From contig JAPLRU010000047.1 of the NCBI GenBank assembly GCA_026399025.1, positions 77,467 through 121,452 of the forward strand: DNA of 43,986 nt. Reading direction: 5' to 3'. This stretch comes from Methylobacter sp. (lineage in GTDB: Bacteria; Pseudomonadota; Gammaproteobacteria; Methylococcales; Methylomonadaceae). The notes under the pieces were generated by a model. That model was not told where the DNA came from. It did no database searches and saw nothing but the letters and a program-made list of their open reading frames with translations. Positions 9,128 through 16,306 of the stretch are shown piece by piece. How positions within the stretch are numbered: position 1 is the first letter of the stretch; the number at the start of each line of letters is the position of its first letter. Made by a program: the position numbers and the translations under genes.

Positions 9128-10114
9128 GTGAGTAACGCATCTGACCAGGATTTACTTGAAAGTGCTCGTTCTGTATTGGATATAGAAATAGCCGCTCTTG
9201 TTAATGTAAAAGAAAGCCTAGGTTCCGAGTTTTTATCGGCAGTTGAAATGATATTACATACCCAGCCGTCTGATCGGGTTATTGTTATGGGTATGGGAAA
9301 ATCCGGACATGTCGGAAAAAAAATCGCGGCCACTTTAGCCAGTACTGGGACGCCTGCCTTTTTTGTTCACCCTAGCGAAGCAGGGCATGGCGATTTGGGC
9401 ATGATTACGTCTAAAGATATTGTTATTGCAATTTCTCAATCCGGCAAGAGCGAAGAGATTTTACGGGTTATTCCTTATCTTAAACGCAATGCGATTAGTT
9501 TAATTGTGATGACAGGAGTAGCTAATTCACCGCTTGCTCTTCATGCGGATATTGTTATTAGCACAGCCGTAGAAAGAGAAGCTTGCCCGTTGGGTTTAGC
9601 ACCGACTTCCAGTACAACGCTAACCATGGCATTGGGTGATGCTTTAGCCATTTGCTTATTAAAATGCCGTGGATTTACCGCTGAGGATTTTGCCGCAACT
9701 CATCCCCATGGGGCATTGGGGCGTCGATTGCTGTTAACTATTGGTGACATTATGGTTTCAGGTGAGTTGATACCCATAGTGTCGCCAAACACAACAATAC
9801 GCAAAACATTAGTAGAGATGTCACGGGGTGGTTTGGGGTTTGTAATTGTTGCTGAGCCTGATAATGTTATTTGCGGTATTTTTACCGATGGCGACTTACG
9901 ACGAACTTTGGATAACGAAGTTGATATAAAAACTACGTTAATCGAAAAAGTTATGAATACGCATTTTGTTTCAGCAAAACCTAAACAACTTGCGGTGGAA
10001 GCGGTTGAGTTAATGGAGGAGTTTAAAATGTCGGCATTACCTGTTGTTAATGATAAAAATCATTTAGTTGGCGCGCTTAATATCCGAATATTATTGCAAT
10101 CCGGCGTTATCTGA
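9128..10114 (+). CDS. kdsD: D-arabinose 5-phosphate isomerase, KpsF/GutQ family
   Basis: This enzyme interconverts ribulose 5-phosphate and arabinose 5-phosphate, the first step to Kdo for LPS or capsule. The SIS domain is clear (GMGKSGHVGKKIAATLASTG, then HPSEAGHGDLGM and SQSGKSEE) and is followed by two CBS domains (EDFAATHPHGALGRR linker, ITIGDIM region, then GIFTDGDLRR). The frame extends upstream to a TTG at 9104, but GTG at 9128 is chosen because it has GGA nine bases upstream and gives the usual family N-terminus (V-SNASDQDLLESARSVL). It closes the polysaccharide locus. KdsD, GutQ and KpsF paralogues cannot be separated from sequence alone. Confidence 0.88.
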   Translation: MSNASDQDLLESARSVLDIEIAALVNVKESLGSEFLSAVEMILHTQPSDRVIVMGMGKSGHVGKKIAATLASTGTPAFFVHPSEAGHGDLGMITSKDIVIAISQSGKSEEILRVIPYLKRNAISLIVMTGVANSPLALHADIVISTAVEREACPLGLAPTSSTTLTMALGDALAICLLKCRGFTAEDFAATHPHGALGRRLLLTIGDIMVSGELIPIVSPNTTIRKTLVEMSRGGLGFVIVAEPDNVICGIFTDGDLRRTLDNEVDIKTTLIEKVMNTHFVSAKPKQLAVEAVELMEEFKMSALPVVNDKNHLVGALNIRILLQSGVI

Positions 10115-10225
10115 CCAGTAGAAATAGGTTGCATGTATTTTCACGAATTCCCCAATACCAACACCAATTACAAGCACTCATTTACCAATGGATTAAAGAC
10201 AGAGATTAGATCTTAAGGCAGATAA

Positions 10226-10324
10226 ATGAGTAGCTTGAAAAATCCATCCCGTGATTACACTGTTATGCCGTTCTGGTTCTGGAACGATAATCTCGATGAA
10301 AAAGAAATCCTCAGACAAATGTAA
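10226..10324 (+). pseudogene. 5' remnant of a glycoside-hydrolase-like gene, cut by an IS66-type element
   Basis: A good ribosome site (AAGG, 8 bp spacing) precedes an ATG opening a 32-codon frame. The product includes VMPFWFWNDNLDEKEILRQ, the beginning typical of a family of large glycoside-hydrolase-like proteins (rhamnosidase/galactosidase-related). The frame stops exactly where the IS66-type terminal repeat begins (10321), and the remaining gene is not found beyond the element. The body of the gene was therefore lost through insertion plus deletion. The family call rests on the short motif only. Confidence 0.6.
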
Positions 10325-10612
10325 GCGCTCAACCGTTCCACATCGTCAGGCCGTCGCCGCTATGATTTAATCGGCTGGGCGAAAGGCAACAGTTCGTCGA
10401 TGCGGCTTTGCGATAGTCGCTCAGTCGCGCTGTGAAAGTACTCACATTGATTTGCTGTTGCTTGTAATATTTGCTTGCGACAAACCGCTACGTTGCCTCG
10501 CTTCAATATATTGACGCCATTTCGATGTGATGGTCATGCCTTTTCCTGCTCAAAAAATCACAGGATGCCGTAGGCAGAATATTTTTCACAGGCGGAACAG
10601 CTGAACGCTTAC
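10321..10612 (-). mobile_element. Internally deleted IS66-family element (about 292 bp, MITE-like)
   Basis: Both ends carry IS66-type terminal inverted repeats: GTAAGCGCTCAACCGTTCC at the left and, on the opposite strand, GTAAGCGTTCAGCTGTTCC at the right. They match at 17 of the first 21 positions. On the minus strand the inside reads the start of a TnpA-like orf directly fused to the C-terminal tail of an IS66 transposase. A full IS66 element is about 2.5 kb, so most of it is deleted. The 8-bp flanks (AGACAAAT and ACTCTATA) do not match, so no target duplication survives. It could be moved only by a related transposase elsewhere. Confidence 0.75.
10360..10537 (-). pseudogene. Fused remnants of IS66 tnpA (start) and transposase C-terminus
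   Basis: On the minus strand the frame starting at 10537 reads MTITSKWRQYIEARQRSGLS, like the N-terminus of IS66 accessory protein TnpA. A one-base frameshift follows; the continuation in the next frame is YYKQQQINVSTFTARLSDYR. This joins abruptly to RIDELLPFAQPIKS and a stop at 10360-10362, which resembles the very end of the IS66 transposase. Neither gene can be functional. Confidence 0.65.
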
Positions 10613-10729
10613 ACTCTATATCTCTTGTAACTTATTGTATTTATAATAAAAAAGTTATGTGGATACTTATGCTCATTGGCACACAATCCAACGCTCTCTC
10701 AACAAGGTTCTTTCAGTCGATTTTAATCT

Positions 10730-11761
10730 ATGCGTGTTTTCCTTTTTTTATTGATGACGGCGCTGTCGATGGCATCAAGACTCGCAGGAGCGGCCGATGA
10801 TGCCGATAGCTCTTACCGGTTAGGTAATGGTTATCCTGTTAGCGATAGCGGCTTTCGTATCGGCGGCTATGCCACTGCACAGGTAGGCGCGCGGCATGCT
10901 GCTCCCAAACATTTCGAAATCAGCGATCTCAGCCTGTTTCTGACTTGGGATAACGGTTCACGATTACGCTTTTTCTCGGAATTGGAAGTCGGCGATGCAC
11001 TTAGCGCCAGCGAGCAGCAATCGCTGGGCATTCAGGATGCTCATTTCGAATTCGAAAGAGGATACTTTGATGCCTTGGTCAACAATAATTTAACGGTGCG
11101 AGTCGGTAAATTCTTAACGCCCGTCGGTCAATGGAACGTCATTCACGCCGCTCCGTTGGTTTGGACCAGCTCTCGTCCGGTCGTTACCGAGAATTTATTT
11201 TCTACCCATGTATCGGGACTCATGCTGCACGGTTCCGTTTCACTTGCTGAGCGTCAGCTTGAATACAGTGTGTATGGGGACGCCAGCGACAGCATCGATC
11301 CGCACCGGTCAAAAGAACCTTTTGAAAACGCAATAGGTGCGCATTTACGTTATTTCCTCGACGATACCTTACAGCTCGGTGTTTCTTTTGCCCATTTCGC
11401 TCTGAATGAACCGCTGCCCGTTCGATATTATCTGTCCGGGCTTGATGTTGCATGGGTTTACCGGAAATTCGAACTCAGTAGTGAAATAGTTTACCGCGCC
11501 GGCGACCATGCTTTTAGCGAAAACAATTGGCAAGGTTTTGTGCAAGGCGTGCTTCCTGTGCCGATGAGCCAACATTGGTTTGCGGTCGGACGCTATGAGT
11601 TTTTTGAGCAGACATTGGCTCAAACCGGCCAAGTCGGGTTGTTAGGGCTTGCCTATCGACCGTTACCGCCGCTTATCTGGAAGTTGGAGTATCAGCTGGG
11701 GACGCATAATGAACTATTAGCCCCGGACGGTGTATCAGCGTCTTTTGCGGTACTGTTTTAA
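10730..11761 (+). CDS. Outer-membrane porin-like beta-barrel protein
   Basis: This 343-residue protein has a signal peptide (cleavage likely after AGA at residues 20-22) and alternating aromatic/polar strands throughout. It ends in a hydrophobic strand with terminal Phe (SFAVLF), the usual C-terminal signature of Gram-negative outer-membrane barrels. Segments such as FRIGGYATAQVG and VRVGKFLTPVGQWN resemble porins of the phosphate-selective (OprO/OprP-like) type. Its stop overlaps the next start (TAATG at 11759-11763), so it is translationally coupled to a PstS-like protein. That suggests the pair handles an anion, possibly phosphate; this is inference. Confidence 0.7.
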   Translation: MRVFLFLLMTALSMASRLAGAADDADSSYRLGNGYPVSDSGFRIGGYATAQVGARHAAPKHFEISDLSLFLTWDNGSRLRFFSELEVGDALSASEQQSLGIQDAHFEFERGYFDALVNNNLTVRVGKFLTPVGQWNVIHAAPLVWTSSRPVVTENLFSTHVSGLMLHGSVSLAERQLEYSVYGDASDSIDPHRSKEPFENAIGAHLRYFLDDTLQLGVSFAHFALNEPLPVRYYLSGLDVAWVYRKFELSSEIVYRAGDHAFSENNWQGFVQGVLPVPMSQHWFAVGRYEFFEQTLAQTGQVGLLGLAYRPLPPLIWKLEYQLGTHNELLAPDGVSASFAVLF

Positions 11762-12201
11762 TGCTCATGCGCATCGCTTATCCGTTGTTGTTTGTGCTGT
11801 TGTCGGTCGGCTTACCGGTGCGCGCCGAGCCTTTAGCGGTTATTATCGCTACGGCCAATCCATTGAACTCACTCACGGCCGATGCCTTAAAACTTATTTA
11901 TCAACGTAAAAGTCAAATGGATGCCGAAGGCAATCGCTGGATTCCGCTAAATTTGCCACTCCCCGATCCGTTGCGGCGAGGATTCTCGCTTGCGGTGTTT
12001 TCGATGTTGCCGGAAGAGCAGGAAGACTATTGGAATATCCAATATTTCAATGGTATTACTCCGCCCAAGGTAATGGCTTCCGAAGAAGCCATAGTGCGAT
12101 TTGTCGCATCGACCACCGGCTCCATCGGTTATGTGCGTAAACAAAAAGTCGATAATCGTGTCAAAGTCCTATTATTCATTACGCCGCCTACTGAAAAATA
12201 A
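11761..12201 (+). CDS. Periplasmic PstS-like substrate-binding domain protein
   Basis: The 146-residue protein has a signal peptide (MLMRIAYPLLFVLLSVGLPVRA) and one compact domain. The segments LTADALKLIYQRKSQ, PLNLPLPDPLR and VASTTGSIGYVRK are typical of short phosphate-ABC-transporter binding-protein relatives (PBP-like domain). It is about half the length of PstS and lacks one lobe, so it is unlikely to be a standard transporter component. It starts within the stop of the upstream porin gene. No permease or ATPase follows; the pair may act as an accessory or sensing module in the envelope. Confidence 0.7.
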   Translation: MLMRIAYPLLFVLLSVGLPVRAEPLAVIIATANPLNSLTADALKLIYQRKSQMDAEGNRWIPLNLPLPDPLRRGFSLAVFSMLPEEQEDYWNIQYFNGITPPKVMASEEAIVRFVASTTGSIGYVRKQKVDNRVKVLLFITPPTEK

Positions 12202-12364
12202 GCTTTGTGGAAGTGACGGCTAATCAAATCTATCGGCTAAAAATTGTGTATGTTCTATTCGGCAAATCAAATACCTTAACCGGAGCCTTGCTAAACGTGC
12301 ACACCAGTCTGCATACATAGGGTATTCAGCAAATTCCCTCTCCATTCTTTATTTACAAATTACT

Positions 12365-13111
12365 ATGTCCGAAGATTTTATTGAAAGAAGAAGACCTTAT
12401 AGCCGTTTTAAAGACATTTCGGTCAGCGAAAGAATTTTAAATAGCGTATTTCTGCTGACCATCGGGCTCGGTTATCTAGCGGCTCTCGCCAACATGTATT
12501 ACACCCATCAGGGACTGGACGGTAAAGCCGGGCTCTCGATTGAAGATGTCGTGATCAGTTATCACGGTTCAAGCACTCAAACCCGACTGGGCACCGCCAT
12601 TAACGGCATCATGGAACCCAACCTGAAATATAAAAGCGACAAAGATGTGATCCTGCAATGGATACATCATGGCGCCGACGAACCGGAATATAACGAAAAG
12701 GTTGCTCCGATATTAAACCGGGACTGTATTTTATGCCATACGCCCGCGATTAACCCTTCCTTACCCGACTTGACCCATTACGCTACGGTGTCCGAAGTTG
12801 CTCATGCCGGCGGCGCCAGCATTCCGACCTTAATTCGGATATCTCATATTCATATATTCGGCATTGCTTTCATCCTGTTTTTTATAGGCAAAATATTTTT
12901 GTTGTGCGATATCAACGTTTACGTAAAAAGAGTGGCGGTAGTGATTCCTTTTGCGGCCATGTTATTGGATGTGGTGTCATGGTTTATTACCAAATCCACA
13001 CCTTCCTTTGCCTACGTCGTGGTTTATAGCGGGGCGTTAATGGGACTTTCCATGGGCTTGCAGATCCTGCTCAGCATTTATCAGATGTGGTTTTATTCTA
13101 AGGAAAAATAA
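12365..13111 (+). CDS. Membrane protein with a single c-type heme site (CILCH)
   Basis: This 248-residue protein has one transmembrane segment near residues 25-45, then a periplasmic loop with a c-type heme motif CILCH at 121-125. Three further hydrophobic segments follow at about 158-180, 188-210 and 217-240, with several His residues (ISHIHIF) at the third segment boundary that could ligate a further cofactor. I do not recognise a named family. The layout suggests a membrane electron carrier. It is preceded by 163 bp and followed by a repeat-rich gap, so it is probably transcribed alone. Confidence 0.6.
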   Translation: MSEDFIERRRPYSRFKDISVSERILNSVFLLTIGLGYLAALANMYYTHQGLDGKAGLSIEDVVISYHGSSTQTRLGTAINGIMEPNLKYKSDKDVILQWIHHGADEPEYNEKVAPILNRDCILCHTPAINPSLPDLTHYATVSEVAHAGGASIPTLIRISHIHIFGIAFILFFIGKIFLLCDINVYVKRVAVVIPFAAMLLDVVSWFITKSTPSFAYVVVYSGALMGLSMGLQILLSIYQMWFYSKEK

Positions 13112-13142
13112 TTTTTTAAACGCAATACATTAAAAACGTCGT

Positions 13143-13280
13143 GCCCTCGGCAACTGCTCCTGCATAAGCCGCAAGGATGTGGCGAAAGCTTCCGCTCCTT
13201 CCCTACATCCTTGTAGGTAATGCAGATTTTGCATTGAGCGCTATCTGCCCTTACCGTCCTTCGTGTCTTCGTGGTGAGTA
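13143..13280. repeat. Fragments of dispersed repeats downstream of the cytochrome gene
   Basis: The stretch holds CCTCGGCAACTGCTCCTGC near 13146. This is the inverse of GCAGGAGCAGTTGCCGAGG found near 13465-13484, with a related copy at 25190-25212. A small hairpin CTACATCCTTGTAGG lies at 13203-13217; nearly the same hairpin occurs at 29951-29965. A right-arm piece of the TTCGTGTCTTCGTGGTGA repeat is at 13260-13278. The short reading frame across 13271-13459 is repeat sequence, not a gene. Confidence 0.6.
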
Positions 13281-13320
13281 AAAACGCGCAATATCCGGGG
13301 ATGATCTTTCATGGAAATCA

Positions 13321-13648
13321 CCTTAGGCAACTCGCAATAAATAACCCTTCTGCCCCGAATAGTTCCCACGCTCCGGAGACTGAGAAAGTATTCGTTTTAG
13401 AACAAAAGCAAAAGCCTTCACCACGAAGACACGAACGACTGCACGGATGCAGGAGGTAGAGCAACGCAGGAGCAGTTGCCGAGGACACGAAGTTTTAATG
13501 CGTTGAGTTTAATCAATTATTTTTTCTTCGTGAACTTCGTGTCTTCGTGGTGAATAGGTTTTTAAACTGATTTTGATAATACTTTCACAGCCTCTCCGGC
13601 GTGGGAACGATAGCTGCGGGGATTTATTATTGCGAGTTACCTTTAAGG
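13321..13648. repeat. Palindromic dispersed repeat, copy 1 (long arms)
   Basis: The element has nested inverted repeats. The outer arms are CAACTCGCAATAAAT at the left and ATTATTGCGAGTTAC at the right, then GTTCCCACG against CGTGGGAAC. The core from 13376 to 13594 is bounded by GAGACTGAGAAAGTATT and AATACTTTCACAGCCTC, with inner arms TTCACCACGAAGACACGAA and TTCGTGTCTTCGTGGTGAA. Compared with copy 2 (15211-15383), about 46 bp are inserted in the left arm after GACACGAA. It has no coding capacity. It may form a long hairpin in RNA and end transcription on both strands. Confidence 0.75.
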
Positions 13649-13680
13649 GGAGCTGTCAGCGCTGCCGCCTCTTGAATCCA

Positions 13681-13720
13681 TACCAAAATTGCAGACATTC
13701 AGTGCATGGACTGCAAAAAT
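13681..13720 (+). promoter_or_regulatory. Upstream activator site shared with the RTX gene (TTGCAG-N16-CTGCAA)
   Basis: The stretch TACCAAAATTGCAG followed 16 bases later by CTGCAAAAA forms an inverted repeat with arms at 13689-13694 and 13711-13716. The same sequence with the same 16-base spacing lies upstream of the RTX gene (19905-19932). Its centre is about 104 bp before the predicted transcription start, right for a bacterial enhancer-binding protein acting on the sigma54 promoter at 13779. Confidence 0.65.
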
Positions 13721-13778
13721 AAGCGTTTAATTTTTGGCTATATTGACTATAAATATATATAAATCAGTATCTTATTTA

Positions 13779-13797
13779 TTGGCATGAATAGTGCTTT
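13779..13797 (+). promoter_or_regulatory. Sigma54 (-24/-12) promoter of the cyclophilin-fusion gene
   Basis: TTGGCATGAATAGTGCTTT has GG and GC separated by exactly 10 bases (13781-13782 and 13793-13794), matching the TGGCAC-N5-TTGCW consensus at the key positions. Transcription would start near 13806, giving a leader of about 109 nt with a hairpin (CCGAAC/GTTTGG) and a clear GAGGA ribosome site before the ATG at 13915. An activator site lies 65 bp upstream. Confidence 0.65.
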
Positions 13798-13914
13798 ATT
13801 GAGTGCACAGACGACTAAAAGAATTCATCGCCGAACTTAAGTTTGGTGAAGCCCTCTGTAGAAAAGGCCCCGAGCTTTAGTTCATGTCATGCGTCAATAA
13901 ACTGAGGAATAATA

Positions 13915-15180
13915 ATGCCTATAAAACCATTTTTTCAAAACCTTATCAGCCTACCCGTTTTTGCGTTAATGTTGACACTGGCGTCAGCGACAGATGCTTT
14001 GGCAACACCGGCTTATATGCAACAGTACGGGGCTCCGACCTGTCAAAGCTGTCACTATGATAATAGCGTCAGCTCAGGGAGAGCGGGGCTGGCCGCCTAT
14101 CTGGCCTCTAAAACACCGACTTGCAGCGCACCGCAAGTATTGCAAAATAATGTGTGCGTAACCCCGGTTCCCACATGTACCGCACCGCAAGTGCTGCAAA
14201 ATAATGTTTGCGTGACGCCACCCCCTACCTGCATCGCGCCGCAAGTGTTGCAAGATAATGTCTGCGTGACGCCGATTCCTACTTGTATCGCGCCGCAAGT
14301 GTTACAAAACAATGTGTGCGTAACCCCGCCACCTGCGGAAACGATGGTGCGCATGCAAACCTCTTTGGGGCTTATCGATATTCGCTTATTCGATGCGGAT
14401 GCGCCATTGACGGTGGCCAATTTTTTAAACTATATCGACAGCGGAGCTTATAACAGTTCATTGATTCACCGCAGCACGCCCGGTTTTAGCGTTCAAGGCG
14501 GCGGTTATGTTTGGAATGCGAAAAGTAAATCGGCAAAAGCGATCGCCAAAAAAGCGCCGGTTGTGAACGAATTCAGCCCCAGCCATTCCAATTTACGCGG
14601 CACCGTTTCCATGGTCAAAACTAGCGGCAAACCGGATAGCGCGACCAATCAGTGGTCTTTTAATTTGGCGGATAATTCAGCCAATCTCGATTACCAAAAC
14701 GGAGGCTCTACCGTTTTCGGTCAAGTGGTTGAAAAAAGTATGGCGGTTGTCGATGCGATTGCGGCTTTGCCTCGTAAGAATGCCGGTGGAGCCTTGACCC
14801 AATTACCTATTGCCACAACCCTGAGCGGTCCGGCGCTGAAAGCCTTGTTGAAAAAGCCGTTGGCGAAAAATAACTTGGTCACAATAAACGCGGTATCGTC
14901 GACTCGTTCCAACCTCGCCCCGAGCGATTCCGACCGGGTATTCGCCTACTTGGAAGCGGCTTATCCCGATCAGTTAGCCCCGGCCAACCCTTTATCTCCG
15001 TCCGATGCAGGTTCCGTCAGCTCAGGCGGTTATTATTATCGCTACTATGCAACGCCCCAAATATATGTTTTTACGTCCAATGGAGGGGTGTATTTCCGCG
15101 GTCCTGTTTCCAATAATCAAGATGTTTCTTGGGGCTCCTTGTCCGATTTTCTCGCCTTAGCCGTTGCGGCGGGTTACTGA
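13915..15180 (+). CDS. Secreted CxxCH protein fused to a cyclophilin peptidyl-prolyl isomerase
   Basis: The 421-residue protein has several modules. A signal peptide (1-30) is followed by a c-heme motif CQSCH at 43-47. Four perfect-register 18-residue repeats of the form PTCxAPQVLQNNVCVTPx cover 68-139, each with two Cys. A cyclophilin-type isomerase domain spans about 143-330 (VRMQTSLGLIDIRLF, APLTVANFLNYID, IHRSTPGFSVQGGG). The C-terminal module of about 85 residues (SDRVFAYLEAAYP, GYYYRYYATPQIYV, FLALAVAAGY) belongs to no family I can name. It should fold in the periplasm or be exported. Control is probably by sigma54 with an enhancer site. It is not close enough to the next gene to form an obvious operon. 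Confidence 0.8.
   Translation: MPIKPFFQNLISLPVFALMLTLASATDALATPAYMQQYGAPTCQSCHYDNSVSSGRAGLAAYLASKTPTCSAPQVLQNNVCVTPVPTCTAPQVLQNNVCVTPPPTCIAPQVLQDNVCVTPIPTCIAPQVLQNNVCVTPPPAETMVRMQTSLGLIDIRLFDADAPLTVANFLNYIDSGAYNSSLIHRSTPGFSVQGGGYVWNAKSKSAKAIAKKAPVVNEFSPSHSNLRGTVSMVKTSGKPDSATNQWSFNLADNSANLDYQNGGSTVFGQVVEKSMAVVDAIAALPRKNAGGALTQLPIATTLSGPALKALLKKPLAKNNLVTINAVSSTRSNLAPSDSDRVFAYLEAAYPDQLAPANPLSPSDAGSVSSGGYYYRYYATPQIYVFTSNGGVYFRGPVSNNQDVSWGSLSDFLALAVAAGY
14116..14331 (+). repeat. Four tandem 54-bp coding repeats
   Basis: Four copies of an 18-codon unit encode PTC(S/T/I)APQVLQ(N/D)NVCVTP(V/P/I). Differences are mostly at third codon positions, so the units are retained under protein-level selection while drifting at DNA level. 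Each unit brings a Cys pair spaced 11 residues apart. Confidence 0.9.
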
Positions 15181-15210
15181 GTTTTCAGTTTCGTCGGTTC
15201 CCAAGCTTCA

Positions 15211-15383
15211 GAGACTGTGAAAGTATTCGTTTTAGAATAAAAGCAAAAGCCTTCACCACGAAGACACGAAGGGCACGAAGTTTTTAATGCGTTGAGTTTC
15301 ATCAATTATTTTTTCTTCGTGAACTTCGTGTCTTCGTGGTGAATAGGTTTTTAAACTGATTTTGATAATACTTTCACAGCCTC
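15211..15383. repeat. Palindromic dispersed repeat, copy 2
   Basis: This is the cleanest copy, 173 bp. The ends are GAGACTGTGAAAGTATT and AATACTTTCACAGCCTC, and the inner arms are TTCACCACGAAGACACGAA and TTCGTGTCTTCGTGGTGAA. No frame is coded. It sits after the stop of the cyclophilin fusion and directly before another palindromic repeat; together they fill the gap before tlpA. Confidence 0.8.
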
Positions 15384-15390
15384 TTCAGTT

Positions 15391-15489
15391 GTAAGTATTC
15401 ACCTCCCCCTTTGAAAAAGGGGGATCGAGGGGGATTTATTTAAAAAATCTCCCCTAACCCCTCTTTTTCAAAGAGGGGGACTGAATAAT
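15391..15489. repeat. Second palindromic repeat family (CCTCCCCCTTTGAAAAAGGG), copy 1
   Basis: The 99-bp element begins GTAAGTATTCACCTCCCCC and ends GAGGGGGACTGAATAAT. The two halves are imperfect inverted repeats (CCCCCTTTGAAAAAGGGGGA against TTTTTCAAAGAGGGGG). A near-identical copy is nested inside another repeat at 17703-17802. It is G/C-run rich and could fold into a strong hairpin. Confidence 0.8.
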
Positions 15490-15527
15490 AAGGCTGTCGC
15501 TATTGCGTCAGCTGTCTGAGTCATTTA

Positions 15528-16049
15528 ATGAATGAGTATTTGAATATGCACAATAAAATCTTTTCGCTCGTCCTCGGTATGTTGCTAAATATATGTAGTT
15601 TTAGCGTTGATGCTTCCGACGTCGGCCAGCCCGCACCGTCGTTTACCTTGCCTTCTTTACGGCAAGATCAAGCGATCGGCCTGAGTCAATTCAGCGGCAA
15701 AGTTGTTTATGTCGATTTTTGGGCTTCATGGTGCGCCCCGTGCCGAACTTCTTTTCCTTTATTGAATCAATTACAGCAAAAACTTAAAGATCAAGGCTTT
15801 GAAGTGATTGCGATAAATCTGGATGAAAACAAAGCCAATGCCGAAAAATTCCTAAAAGACTTTCCGGTCGGATTTACGCTGTTACGCGACAGCAAAGGCG
15901 AATGGGCCGATCAATATGCCATTGAATCGATGCCGACCTCATTTATCGTTGACCGGCAAGGCGTCATCCGGAACATTCATCACGGTTTCAGCCGTGACGA
16001 TATTAATGAGCTTGAGCAAAAAATTGTTCAATTATTAGCGAAAAAATAG
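15528..16049 (+). CDS. TlpA-type periplasmic thioredoxin-like protein
   Basis: The 173-residue protein has an N-terminal signal sequence (hydrophobic IFSLVLGMLLNICSFSVDA) and a redoxin fold with the active site WCAPC (C69 and C72 counted from this start). It has the TlpA/ResA-type surroundings VDFWASWC and a cis-Pro segment ESMPTSFIVD. It should act as a periplasmic thiol-disulfide reductant. An alternative ATG at 15546 would give a shorter signal sequence. It is 9 bp upstream of the DUF4266 gene and in a conserved trio with DUF4266 and DUF3570. DsbD, encoded 1.9 kb further on, could supply its electrons. Confidence 0.88.
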   Translation: MNEYLNMHNKIFSLVLGMLLNICSFSVDASDVGQPAPSFTLPSLRQDQAIGLSQFSGKVVYVDFWASWCAPCRTSFPLLNQLQQKLKDQGFEVIAINLDENKANAEKFLKDFPVGFTLLRDSKGEWADQYAIESMPTSFIVDRQGVIRNIHHGFSRDDINELEQKIVQLLAKK

Positions 16050-16058
16050 GGAACGCCG

Positions 16059-16274
16059 ATGAAACTAGGACATATTTTTATGCTGGCGGGGTTCATTTTC
16101 AGTTGTACCGCCTGCACCGAGGTCTTACCCAGAGAGCGCGGCAGTTTGGCGCTTTCGCAAATGGCTTTAACACCGGATGCGTTGGAATTCGGTTTGCGTC
16201 AGCACATCGCTTTCAGTAAAGAAGCGGCGTCCGGCGGTTACGGTGGGGGAGGGGGCGGTTGCGGCTGTAACTGA
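16059..16274 (+). CDS. DUF4266 small exported protein with Gly-rich CGCN tail
   Basis: The 71-residue protein has an N-terminal export signal ending in a lipoprotein-like CTAC site and a short conserved body (ERGSLA, MALTPDALE, HIAFSKEAASGG). It ends in a tail GGYGGGGGGCGCN, typical of DUF4266. The two Cys in the last four residues are the obvious functional feature, as metal ligands, a modification site or partners of the TlpA protein next door. The function is unknown. A ribosome site (AGGGAA) precedes the ATG, and the gene lies between tlpA and the DUF3570 gene with very short gaps. Confidence 0.82.
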   Translation: MKLGHIFMLAGFIFSCTACTEVLPRERGSLALSQMALTPDALEFGLRQHIAFSKEAASGGYGGGGGGCGCN

Positions 16275-16306
16275 CGCCCTTTCAACTTACCTTACGATGA
16301 TTTCCG

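Noticed and set aside
10660-10690. TTGGCACACAATCCAACGC as a sigma54 promoter for the porin gene
   Set aside because: GG and GC are 13 bases apart instead of 10.
13271-13459. A 62-codon reading frame between the cytochrome and cyclophilin-fusion genes
   Set aside because: It lies entirely within palindromic repeat sequence and has no ribosome site or recognisable product.
14074-14420. Cys/Gly-repeat frames on the minus strand opposite the cyclophilin fusion
   Set aside because: They are shadows of the four 54-bp coding repeats; no start signal or independent support.
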